A DNA stretch of 64,000 nucleotides from Bifiguratus adelaidae. Lineage: Eukaryota > Mucoromycota > Endogonomycetes > Endogonales. Positions within the stretch are counted from its first letter, which is position 1. Each line of letters opens with the position of its first letter. The stretch lies in NCBI GenBank assembly GCA_002261195.1, contig MVBO01000052.1:27857-91856 (forward strand), read 5' to 3'. The position numbers and the translations under genes were made by a program. Positions 54,612 through 64,000 of the stretch are shown one piece after another. Below the pieces are notes generated by a model that saw only the letters and a program-made list of their open reading frames with translations, made no database searches and had not been told where the DNA came from.

Positions 54612-56453
54612 TCACAAATATGTCCATTGCGCGGTTTCGCTGTCCGGTACCTCTACCCCTGCAAAATCAAAGCAGATCCTCTTGGAGTGCATGTACAGAA
54701 TGAAATCAACCTTTGCAAGATCACCGATAACCGCAAAGTCGTTGAAAATACCTTCCTGGCTGTCCCACCAATGCTCAATGCAATCCGCTAGATTTTGATC
54801 CCCATTAATGCAATCGAGGATTTGAGATGGCAAAAGATATTCTTCTAGATCGTAGCCACCACTCTTCACCAATTCAGCTTGCACGGCTCGGATGGCGCGG
54901 GTGATATCTGCCTCCGAGCAATTGTCTATCATCGCAGCATAGGGTTCAAAGGATGGGTTTCTCCGCCATTGTGAGAACAGAACCTGGGTGGTGATACAGC
55001 TAGGTAAATCTTCCGGTGGTCGAAGTAATGCTTCATCGAGGTCGCTTAGTGGATCGTAATTGAGCCACCTAGATACTGGAGGCCGAGGATCTGCACAGTC
55101 ATCTTCGTCAAGGGTAATAATCCCCAGGTCGATCAAATGACTGATATAATCTAGCCCGTTGCGCAATAAATTGTCTAGTTGAAGAATGTCGCGATAGTGA
55201 TGCTTTCGTCGTTGACCAGCTGGACACATTGTATATACCCAAGAAATCATTTCCCGCTCTCCTCTTCGTAGAGCCGGTCCCATGAGATCAGCGGCGGGAT
55301 TGTAACCGTAATGTTAGACGAACTCTTCGCAATTAGATAGTGATGACGTTAATATCATATTCTTGAGTATGTCGTCTCGTATTGCTGTTGCGATCCCAGC
55401 TGATTTGTCCAACACATATCGAATAATAGCGAATCCATCCTCGTCTACAGGCTTGCGGGATCGCAAATTGCGCACAAAAGAGGTTGTGACGGCGAACTTG
55501 TTCTCCAACGTAAGAGTCGAGCGCTCAGTACGCAGTTGCATCAAATCTTGCGACACTAGATGATTGTAAAGTGTACGCACAGTGTCCAAATTGCCCCATA
55601 CTATAGCGCTATATATCATGCCCAAGTAGACTGAGACATTGTATGGCGGGGAAAGAAGGTCCTTTAACAATGCGCTGTAGCCGAGACGGGCGCATGCATG
55701 GCCAATGGCGCTAAACAGGACTGGGGATCTGGATGCAACCTCAGGACTATCAGCTCTTCGTGCCGCCCATCGCAGAATCCACCGAAATGTTTCCTCGGAA
55801 CCCGTCAGACCACCAGTGAAATGATAGGTATCTATTGGATCGAGCAAAAACTTCGCGTCCGCGTCCAGTAGTCTCTCCAAGACATCCAGCCGATCGCCCC
55901 AGATAGCGCAGGTGACCATACGCTCACAAAGTTGTGGATAATTACGGATAGTGTCCCAGCGCGTCATAAGCCAATCCAAGATGTTCTCCGGTCTGAACAG
56001 ACATGACCGACAATAACCGTAAAACATGAGTTCATGGAGCTGTTGCCTCTGTAACAGTGCGTCGAGAACGCCGATTCGTCCAAAACGTATCGCAAGCTGC
56101 GTCGCAACGCGCAGAGCATGTACCGTTGGCTCGCTGGATGGATAGTATAGAGAAAATGTCAGTTGTAAGCTGGTCTCGTCGCCAGACTGTGCGCACTTTA
56201 GCAGTGCTACTTCCGGAGGGATGCGGAAATGGGAGGCCAGCCACTGTATCAGCTTGTAGTCCTTCCGTCGCAGAGCTTCTGACAAGACTCGTCCCGGACC
56301 ATACTGCGCCTCCACGAGTTTCACCAGAGTGGCCTGCCCGCCCACTCCTAGTTCGAGGCATAGACTCAAGTCTTGCACGAGGAGTATGATACGCTCCGTG
56401 ACCTCGAACGGCAGGCGGGGAAGGGACATGAGCAAGGGACAAGTTGCTTTCAA
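54612..56453 (-). pseudogene. Ankyrin/F-box-like long frame interrupted by one TAA
   Basis: A single frame of 614 codons runs from the ATG at 56453 to a stop at 54612, broken only by TAA at 55316-55314. The first 379 residues begin with LPRLPFEVTERIILLVQD (F-box-like) and continue with ankyrin-like helices (VLDALLQRQQLHELMFYGYC, DVLERLLDADAKFL, GMIYSAIVWGNLDTVRTLYN). After the stop the frame continues as HYGYNPAADLMGPALRRG and on to a further 220 residues without interruption. Either a 379-residue protein plus an untranslated tail, or one gene with a nonsense change (CAA to TAA would restore Gln). No introns. Fungal ankyrin/F-box-type genes of this layout are often in expanded families. Confidence 0.55.
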
Positions 56454-56485
56454 GTTAAGAGTTATTCAAGGTACGAGTGACAATC

Positions 56486-56790
56486 GATGACCGCAGGCGG
56501 CTCCAAGAGACTGCACTGGGGATGTGACTTTACAGGCACGAACCTCAGCAATCACGTTCACTTTGACAAGAGGAAGAAGACTTGGCTAAGTGGTACTGTG
56601 CCTTTGAGGACATACAGCTTGGCGCAGACTCTGGCGAAGACTGGTCCAAAGTTACTTTTCCCTCCTTGATCTCGGGTACCAAGCTGCGTTGTTGGAGCTC
56701 GTCCAAAGCTATGAGCGCGGATTTTCACGTAAAGATATCCTTCTTGCCGTATTGTTCCATCCGATAAGACGATATCCGTGAGTATTATCT
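56486..56790 (+). pseudogene. Frameshifted gene fragment, unknown family
   Basis: Coding-like segments in three frames lie in order: GCDFTGTNLSNHVHFDK, then EEEDLAKWYCAFEDIQLGAD with SGEDW, then YFSLLDLGYQAALLELVQSY and FSRKDILLAVLFHPIRRYP. The joins need one-base shifts and no intron fits. I read it as a decayed fragment next to the ankyrin-like frame and the lyase pseudogene. Confidence 0.35.
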
Positions 56791-56799
56791 TACTTTAGC

Positions 56800-58530
56800 T
56801 TGCCTCAAGGTATTAGGCTCCATGGCACTTTATAGGGTCATGACCACGAAGGCGAGGTATGCATCCGTTCAAAGTTAAGCGCCATTGCAAAACAAGATCA
56901 TCCATGCAACGCACAGTAGAAAACATTCAATAAATCTGAGTCTCCATTGTTTTCAACTCATGCAAGGAATTCAGCATGTCAAAATGCACTTGTCCTGAGA
57001 TTGTGCAAAGTTTAAAGCTGCCGGTTGTGTACTAGAGTCTTGCAGGGATGAGTTCAATCATGCCGAAAGAGGTGCGATAGTCTGGAGCGATTAGTGATCG
57101 GTGTGCGGGGACTGGAGGACAATGGTATAGGCAACACGAGAACTAGTAAGCATGGCCGAAGAGTGCATTGTGCGACTTGGTGGCCGAACAGGCGAGGTGA
57201 AAACGACGGAATGAGTGTCCAAAACCCTAGAGCCAAGATAAGGTAGAAAAGGAGATGCGCGTAGGGTTCCTCGTCAACCAAAGTCTCCTCCAGTTCTGGA
57301 TGATCTCCAAGCACATATTGAACCCTCTCTGATAATGGCACTGCATCCAGCCTACCCTTGCTTCGTAATATCTTCTTCGGTATGAGCGTGCTGGTCGACA
57401 AGCTGCGAAGGAGCTTGAGTGAGGACACACGTCGTTACCCTTCTTTTCAACTTACGTCAACAGTCGCCAGGAGTTCAAAGAGATGCATTCAGTCTTCCCT
57501 TCCCCTCGAACGGGTCCGCGCTGCAAAACTCCACCAAGCTGAAGTGATCATTGTCGTAGAACACAAAGGCCGTGAGTGTCAGCGTTCTGACCGAGCATTG
57601 AATGCCGCGGCCTCATTTTCGCTTCGGGAGATTGAAACGAGCCTTTCGAAGACTGCCGAGCATAGTTTTAGCCAGTATAGGAGCGTGTCGGGAACACCAT
57701 ATGACGACCCTAAATAACCTTTCAACCCGTTTAGATGCAATAGGAGTAGACAGCAGGCAAGGCTTTTTCCAGCATCGGTGCTTGACGTGTTCAGAAGTCG
57801 CACATTTGCAAACAGAGTATTCGCAATGTAATTGATGACACGGCGTACATGAAATTTGGATCCGATCTGATGTAAGCTAGCTATGCTATAATGTATAAGA
57901 GTTATTGCGCTAATCGGTGCGGGTGCTATGCTCTGCACTCTCAATTGTGCTAAGTGTAGGATCGATAACTTTCTTTGTCTAGCTCATCATGTTTCGTATG
58001 GCTTGTAGTCAGAAGTGAGTCACTTTAGTCTCATCTGTTGTCTTTACATGCGCACTTATACACATATAGGAATAGCATTAGCCACTCCTAGCAACCATCT
58101 ATATATCGGATCCATTTTCTGGGCTAAATCTCCACGTGCTTCGATCTGGACCAATCCGCCACTTTATTGCCTTCCCAATATACTATTAGTGCCCTCGGTT
58201 CAGGTTCAATCCATCACCCGTTGTCTGATACTCCGAGGCTGAATAGGATCGTTAGTCCTTTACTCATTCCGGCCCACAAGAACTGTCGCCTCAAAGACTG
58301 TGTTAACTGCAACGCCCACGAACCAAACATCAATTGCTGTGAATACCAGTACAACGTTGTGACTCTCCTCCATCGTACCAAGCACCTTTTCGACCCTCTT
58401 TGTTACTTCGTCGTTCTAAGTAGGGGAACATGCGGACTTGTTTATTTTAGCTTGGATGACGAGCTCAAGTTCGAACTCGCGCCTGGGTTCCGAATTCTTC
58501 ATTTAAAATGACATACTGCCATGACGTACT
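56800..58530. other. Region without a supported gene
   Basis: Several open frames of 60-125 codons exist (for example minus strand 57,054-57,428, which starts with GTG and has a basic N-terminus). None has an ATG start, splice structure or family resemblance that convinces me. It may contain relics of older genes. Confidence 0.3.
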
Positions 58531-58539
58531 GTATCGTAT

Positions 58540-59345
58540 CATAAGGAACGGATAGATTGTACAGTACTGTACTGTACAGTAGTATACCGTAAAGCAGAGA
58601 GTCACGACGCTTCAAAGCACAAAAGTGCATACTGTATGTACTGTACTTCATAGTTTTGTGGTCATCGTACCGTTACATGCCTGTAAATTTCGGTTTCTTT
58701 GCGATGAAGGACGTAAGTACTGTACAGTACATTTGTAGCACTCTGGCGAATCTGCATGCCAGACAATGTTTGACGTACAGTAGGTCACTAGTAGTCACTG
58801 TAGATTCCAAAATTCCGCTAGATAAAAAACTTCCTGTTTACTTGTAGTACTGTATCTGCTAGCCACATAGAGTCGTCACAAGATTACTACAGAAACTGTA
58901 GTGCAGTACAGTAAACCCAGACGGCATTACTGTGCTTTACTTTAACTAGAAACTACTGTACAACTGTACAAGATGTTCATCTGTACAGTGCAGTACACGC
59001 TATACAGTAGACCATATTTTCCGGAGGAGATTTGATATAAAATTTATGGTACAGTTTGATTCAGTTTTGAAGGATACAGTATTTTAGAGTAACTCGATTT
59101 GCATATCAGCTCACATCGCAGTTTTTCAGGATATACATGCATTTAAATTGATGTACTGCTACTGTACTGTACAGTACAGATCGAAAGGCATTGTTTCCCA
59201 AGCATCGAAGCAAGAGCAGCCATCAAGTACAGTGCATTTCATGCCTGTACTGTATAAGGTACTCACTGTGTATTCTGGTGTACTATATACAGTGTGTCAT
59301 GTCAAGTAGTTAAAGTACAGTACTGTACAGTAGATCCTGTGAAAT
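58540..59345. repeat. Dense array of dispersed TACTGTACAGTA palindromes
   Basis: The palindromic core TACTGTACAGTA and its halves (GTACTGTA, TACAGTAC) occur more than twenty times in about 800 bp with irregular spacing. Examples are 58,558-58,585, 58,715-58,732, 59,153-59,180 and 59,310-59,335. There is no regular tandem period. The surrounding DNA is AT-rich and non-coding. Scattered copies also occur at 60,214-60,225 and 63,810-63,912, but I see none in the gene-dense part. Confidence 0.75.
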
Positions 59346-59639
59346 CATTTAATTTTTATCGAAGATTTTTCGACAAAAAGCTTACTGTGTCGATACCGTA
59401 CGGTCTCTAGACAGACACTATTTCGATAATTAACGATACGGAAGCCGAACCTTATACTGTGGAAAGCAAGGCTGAATGATAAGAGAAAAAGAGAAAGAGA
59501 GATCTTAATCAGAGGTGTAGTTAAATACAACGGCCCTAGGATTGAGTAAGAGGGAATCGGGTCTGCGTGCTACTGTACATAATCCCGTCATAAGGCAACG
59601 CTCTCCGAAACAGTTGCTCCATTTGGTTCCTCTCCATCG

Positions 59640-60150
59640 GAAAGGTCCGACTTTACGTCGTTGGCAACGTTACGATTTTCGAATCGCATCTTGAGCGTGA
59701 GGCAAGTCCTTGTCCATCCATGTGTTGTCTTCGACGTCGTAATCTTGCCACTTGACCAGATATTAGGAGATTTGCTTGCGTCCTCGTGTCTTGATCCTGT
59801 GGGGACCGATCTTTTCGATTTAGAACTCTAACTCCTAACCTTCGACTCGGCCGGCAGTCGCAGCACATTGTTGTGCCATTCATTAATACTGTAATTCGGC
59901 GTAGCTGCGAAACGTGAAACACTGGGTGAATTTGCATCTCTTTAGGCAGCTCCAATCCATATGCAGTTGGCGAAACAACCTTGGCGATCTTGCATTGTCC
60001 AATGGAGCGAGAACCGAACAAGTCGCTGATGCCAGGAGACTGATTGTTTAGTCTCAAGTTTGCTGTAGACTGTAACACCAAATCACCAAAGTCGTAAGTT
60101 TCTTCCCTGCGGTTTCTGTCAGCGTTGCGTTTTTGTCGCTCTTGTGCCTA
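59640..60150 (-). mobile_element. Chromovirus (Ty3/gypsy) integrase-chromodomain fragment
   Basis: Minus-strand translation gives RNADRNRREETYDFGDLVLQ, then IAKVVSPTAYGLELPKEMQI with HPVFHVSQLR (typical end of a gypsy integrase) and, one frame over, YLVKWQDYDVEDNTWMDKD, a chromodomain. Only the C-terminal end of pol is present, with frameshifts. It ends abruptly where the opposite-strand element region begins. Confidence 0.8.
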
Positions 60151-60210
60151 GCTTAGTGTTTCCCTTGCTTCTTCCATGTTCTTTTGCACCAATTCAATCA
60201 AAAGCTTATC

Positions 60211-60312
60211 GATACTGTACAGTGACAGCCAAAACTGTCCCAAGAACTACAGTACATATTTTGACTTTGACCAGCCATTGCGCAACCATCACGCCCTTCG
60301 ACCGGAGCTTCT
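60211..60312 (+). repeat. 100-bp direct repeat, copy 1
   Basis: From TACAGTGACAGCCAAAACTG through CCAGCCATTGCGCAACCATC to the TTCTTA end. The same sequence, diverged, lies at about 63,896-64,000 in the same orientation, next to TACAGTAC motifs in both places. It could be a solo-LTR or part of another repeat. Confidence 0.7.
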
Positions 60313-62680
60313 TAGTGCATGTGCTGTATGGAGGTTTGCGGGCCCTGTCATGCCCAACTTACCAACATCACCAACATCACCAAGGGAGACCAATACTTCG
60401 AATGGACCGAGGAATGTCAACAGGCCTTCGACCCTCAAGCAAGTCCTAATAAGGAGTCTCGGATTTGCCATACCCGACACAGAGCAACAATGCCTCCTAG
60501 TCGCCGACTCCTCTTGCTTCGTTACTGGCGCAGCACCTATGCAACAACGACCAAATGGGTATTGGCCGGTGGCATTCCATTCGCACAAATTGACCGACCC
60601 AGAAACGCGCTATCCCATTCACGAGAAGGAACTGTTAGCCATTGTCCTCGCGCTTCGAGAATGGCGGACATAACTCCACGGTGCAAGGACGACGGCATAC
60701 ACCGACCACAAATCGATTATATACTACCCAACGCAAGCCCACTTGATCGATTGATAGGCACGATGGCAGCAGGCTATAGTCGAAATTAACCTTGAAATCG
60801 TGTATATACCAGGCAAGCAGAACATTCTGGCAGATGCTATCTCACGTCGAACAGACTTTCAACAAAGAAGCCCAAAAGGTCTAGCGCCTTGCGCAGACTG
60901 TGAGTCGACCCTCGAAAAACCCGGCCCACACCGCAGTGCAAGTAAACATGTACGACCTGATTGGCTTCGATTTCAAAGAGTAGGTTTGCATGGCGTTGCG
61001 GGATGACAAGCCTTCCCCAAGGCTGCCATATGTTGAAGGAGCGAGAAGAGAATAAGGACGAGGTGCGGAAAGTTGAACGCTTACCCATACACGATAACCC
61101 GGATCCTGATCCCGGCAAAGACGCAAATCAAACAGAAGACTCTCCTGGAGCTCATGCAACACTATTTTCGGGACACCTCGGACAGGACAAACTCCTAAAA
61201 TCGGTGCGGCGGCTACATTCCTCGCTCAACATGGCGAAAGACATTCGAGACTTTGTAAAAGGATGCGCCAACTGTCAACGCAGTAAGTCAACTATCGCGC
61301 ATCCCGCAGGTCTACTGCAGCCCCTACCTTTATCCGAGAGAAACTGGACGGAGATATCAATGAACTAAGTGGTACGACTGCCTAAGACAAAGCAAGGTAT
61401 GACACGGTACTAGTAGTGGTGAACCAGCTGAGTAAAATGGCGCATTTCCTACCTACAACGACAATTGAATCGGCAAAATGACCGGGATCCTGTTCCTTAA
61501 CAACATCTTCCGCATCCATGGCATGCCTAATGTCACAACCATTCACCTTCGCTGCCTGATAGTTGCAATACGGCAAGACCACAAGGCACTCACGGCACTT
61601 ACATTACTTTGCGACAATTGGTGTGATATCAATATGTCTTTATCGGTCATTTGTAGTTCATCAGTATAAGTATTGCAGTAGCCATGCATGTAACGTTGTC
61701 TATTATCAACAATCTTCTGTGCAAGTATCATTCCAGTTGTCCACTTATCTTGCCCAATGTCATTTTGCGATACGACACTGACCTTACTCCTGTGGGTCTG
61801 CTCGTCTCCTTCGATCCAAGCGTTGACACCTGAGAGTATTGTGAGTGGCAGGACCCTCGGTTTACCAGCATCTTTTGGCGCAATCTTACCGAAAAACAGA
61901 GGATGAACACAGCATACCACCCACAAACGGATGAGCCAACGGAGCGAACCAACCGCACTATGGAGCAGATGCTCAGAGCTTTTGTCGTCCCCATCAGAAA
62001 GATTTGGATGAGTACTTAATCTTGGTAGAGTTTGCTTGCAACTCGGCGAAACAAGCCTCGACACTGACGACGCCGTTCGAGGTGGTCACCGGACAGCTGC
62101 CGTTGGTGCCCAGCACGATTGGAATGCAATAGTTACTGGACGGTCCCAGTGGCGCGGGATATAGTTGACGTAGTCAAACGAAGTATCGACGAAGCGACGG
62201 TTGCCTTGAAGGAAGAGCGCAAGATCGACAAAAGAAATATGCAGACAACAATCGCAAGGAAGAGGAGTGCGAGGTAGGCGACCGAGTGCTGCTCTCCAGG
62301 GCCAACCTACAGTTGGTCTATCAACCGGCAGGCACCGCCCAAGCTCTGGCGCCAAAGTATATAGGCCCATGCGAGTTAAAGGAGAAAATCTCAGCAGTTT
62401 GCGTACTGGAGCTACCAAACCACATGGCGACCGACCCTCCCTTTCATGTTCTTTGTTGAAGCCGTTTCACACCAGTGATCTCCAAATGGACGACAGCCGA
62501 TTACCTTCTTGGTTCGATGACGAATCTCACAACCTGGAAAATGAGATCGAGAGCTTCGTTGGGCGACTTTGGCGTGGCCGTGCCGCCCTCGACGCTTGCA
62601 ATATTTTATCAAATGGAAGGGCACCATCAGAAGACAATACATGCACTGTGCATTGACATGAAGCTTTCGTACCGCAATTC
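60313..62680 (+). mobile_element. Degenerate chromovirus pol (RNase H, integrase, chromodomain)
   Basis: Ordered plus-strand fragments in shifting frames: GDQYFEWTEECQQAFD (end of reverse transcriptase), AIPDTEQQCLLVADSSCFVT and LTDPETRYPIHEKELLAIVL (RNase H), IVYIPGKQNILADAISRR, the integrase zinc region LFSGHLGQDKLLKSVRRL ... GCANCQRSKS, AGLLQPLPLSERNWTEISMN, the core DRDPRFTSIFWRNL and MNTAYHPQTDEPTERTNRTM, then ANLQLVYQPAGTAQ and a chromodomain trace LQYFIKWKG. Gag, protease and most of reverse transcriptase are missing. Many stops and frameshifts show that it is inactive. Confidence 0.9.
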
Positions 62681-63895
62681 GTACTAAATTTCCTCTTCGG
62701 ACGATGACCTCGATTTCACTGAGTCGGTTTCGGGAACTTCGCAAGCGATTTCCTCTACAATCACGCAACGTTACAACTTTTCTTGCATACCGTTTGCAAT
62801 CCACAGGTTTCGCACTATCGGACTTACCAAGAACGACCACAGTCTCGAGCCTCGACTTTACTCATTCGACTCATGTTCCCATATTCCAACTCAGGTTACA
62901 CATCGCCAACATGAGGTGTTCGAACAGTAATCAGCTCTGATGCCCAAAAAATTTTCATCCCACCGTGACTAACCATTGCTGCACCAATCATCTCAGATAC
63001 GCAGACTTAGATTATAGATAGAACATATTTAAGCATAGAACAATGGAGATTGTAGAATCGTCTGTTATCAATATAGCAACCACTCTCTCCTAGTCTCTCT
63101 CTAGTCTCCCTTAGCCTTATAACCCCAGCTATTATTCATGCGCAACACCTGGCACCCTCCTGTTCTCGACTCCAAAGTCCAAAGTCTAACAGACGGACGA
63201 AAGTGAACCAGCACTTGCACAAACGGCACTCCGAAAATTCTTGGATAACGAGCTGTAATCCAACCATACCAAGAGCGCCCTAGTCCTTAACGCTGGGACT
63301 TACGCCTTTCGAAGGTGTGAGTGATGTAACAAGCGAGAATACTGTAGAAGGGGGGCCAATGGTAAGTGTATGAATAATTACAATATTATTTCCAAATATT
63401 CCTGTTCTACTAGTCCTTGGACAGTTTTAGACTCTCTAAGCCAAAATCTCTGCTTCGATATTGTGTCAATTTTTGGTATATCAACCCTTGCATTTACGAT
63501 TGCCTGTGTACAGTAACACACCGATCCAATTTCCTCTGCAACTCCAGTACTAGGGCTCCTATTTAATTAACTTCGACTTTGATCAATAAACAAGTTCTCA
63601 CTTTTTTTAACAACTGCTCCCAACCATTACTGTACATCCGTGGAGGGCAAGTCGGCCACTGGGTCGGGCAGCAGGAATCTACACGTTTGATCAAGAGTAA
63701 TCAATGTTATCCCTTCTGCAGTGGAAATTACATGATCTAATCCGAATACATGTCATGTTGTTACAGTAATCCATTCTTTACTCTTCCTTGCTACAGCCGA
63801 CACCCAAATGACCCACCAAATTTGGTACAGTATACTGTAACTAAATCTACAGTAATTTCATGTCACTCAATTATCCTTATACAGTACAGTACAGT
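62681..63895. other. Sequence downstream of the chromovirus fragment
   Basis: Contains a short frame after the chromodomain and then AT-rich DNA with a CTCTCTCCTAGTCTCTCTCT stretch (about 63,083-63,105). A 3' LTR might lie around 62,950-63,180, but with no 5' LTR in the window I cannot define its ends. No gene is supported. Confidence 0.3.
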
Positions 63896-64000
63896 ACAAT
63901 ACAGTACAGTGGCAGTCAAAACCGTCCCAAGAATTGCCTAAATTTGGCTTTAACCAGCCATTGCGCAACAACCACCCTCAGCTTCGACCCAAGCTTCCTA
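63896..64000 (+). repeat. 100-bp direct repeat, copy 2, reaching the window edge
   Basis: Matches copy 1 at 60,211-60,312 (CAGTCAAAACCGTCCCAAGA; CCAGCCATTGCGCAACAACC). It is preceded by a run of TACAGTAC units (63,878-63,912) and may continue past base 64,000. Confidence 0.7.

Noticed and set aside
52436-56453. Stop-codon reassignment (TAA/TGA read as amino acids) to explain interrupted frames
   Set aside because: Intact genes in the window end normally at TAA, TAG and TGA, so the standard code holds; interruptions are confined to decaying genes.
57054-57428. Minus-strand open frame of 124 codons with a basic N-terminus followed by hydrophobic residues
   Set aside because: Starts with GTG, has no ATG, no intron-exon logic and no resemblance to a known family; the second half is low-quality Pro/Ser/Leu sequence.
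62950-63180. Possible 3' LTR of the chromovirus
   Set aside because: No matching 5' LTR in the window and no clear TG...CA ends, so the borders cannot be supported.

Overview
The window looks like nuclear DNA of an early-diverging fungus, most likely Mucoromycota. Protein genes are split by many short GT-AG introns (about 45-70 bp). Gene spacing is very tight. The set includes fungal-type genes: Kei1, Stc1, Grr1, AzgA-type permease, Ggc1 and DPM2. One multi-exon zinc-finger gene resembles, from memory, a lineage-specific family of Mucorales. I cannot name a species. Exon joins given here were worked out by hand from splice signals, reading phase and family resemblance, with no transcript evidence.

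Bases 1-46,340 are a dense core region of about 27 genes. In order: an unrecognised truncated gene; hexokinase; a cytochrome b561-like membrane protein; a decayed gene relic; peroxisomal acyl-CoA oxidase (C-terminal SKL); VPS41; a small helical protein; a low-complexity protein; a methylcrotonyl-CoA carboxylase beta-type subunit ending in SRM; a p47/Shp1 UBX protein; mitochondrial GatC; an APH-fold kinase; RNA polymerase I subunit Rpa12; a membrane-anchored ubiquitin protease; a ricin-B-like lectin; tRNA-Gly(UCC); a purine permease with two reading-frame breaks; RCC1; an Stc1-domain protein; Kei1; the GTP/GDP carrier Ggc1; an Opi3-type phospholipid methyltransferase; Pus4; Grr1; an orphan; a CLC chloride/proton antiporter; Dpm2; a mitochondrial ribosomal protein candidate; SUMO E1 subunit Uba2; and a conserved fungal orphan.

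Bases 46,300-49,900 carry a rearrangement. The 3' ends of the orphan gene and of methionyl-tRNA formyltransferase occur twice, as diverged copies about 2.9 kb apart. Between them lies a lineage-specific zinc-finger gene with one frameshift. Intact formyltransferase and a C2H2 transcription factor follow, up to 52,105.

From 52,400 to the end the window turns into decayed, repeat-rich DNA. It holds a rhamnogalacturonan lyase pseudogene with several stops, a long reading frame interrupted by one TAA, a fragmentary gene, about 800 bp dense in the palindromic motif TACTGTACAGTA, and two degenerate Ty3/gypsy chromovirus fragments in opposite orientation. A 100-bp repeat lies next to the pol fragment and recurs at the window edge.

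Functional themes: peroxisomal and mitochondrial metabolism (acyl-CoA oxidase, carboxylase, Ggc1, GatC, Fmt), membrane traffic and lipids (VPS41, UBX, CLC, Kei1, Opi3, Dpm2), and ubiquitin/SUMO control (Grr1, USP, Uba2). No coordinated cluster is evident; neighbours appear to be ordinary housekeeping genes sharing very short divergent promoters.
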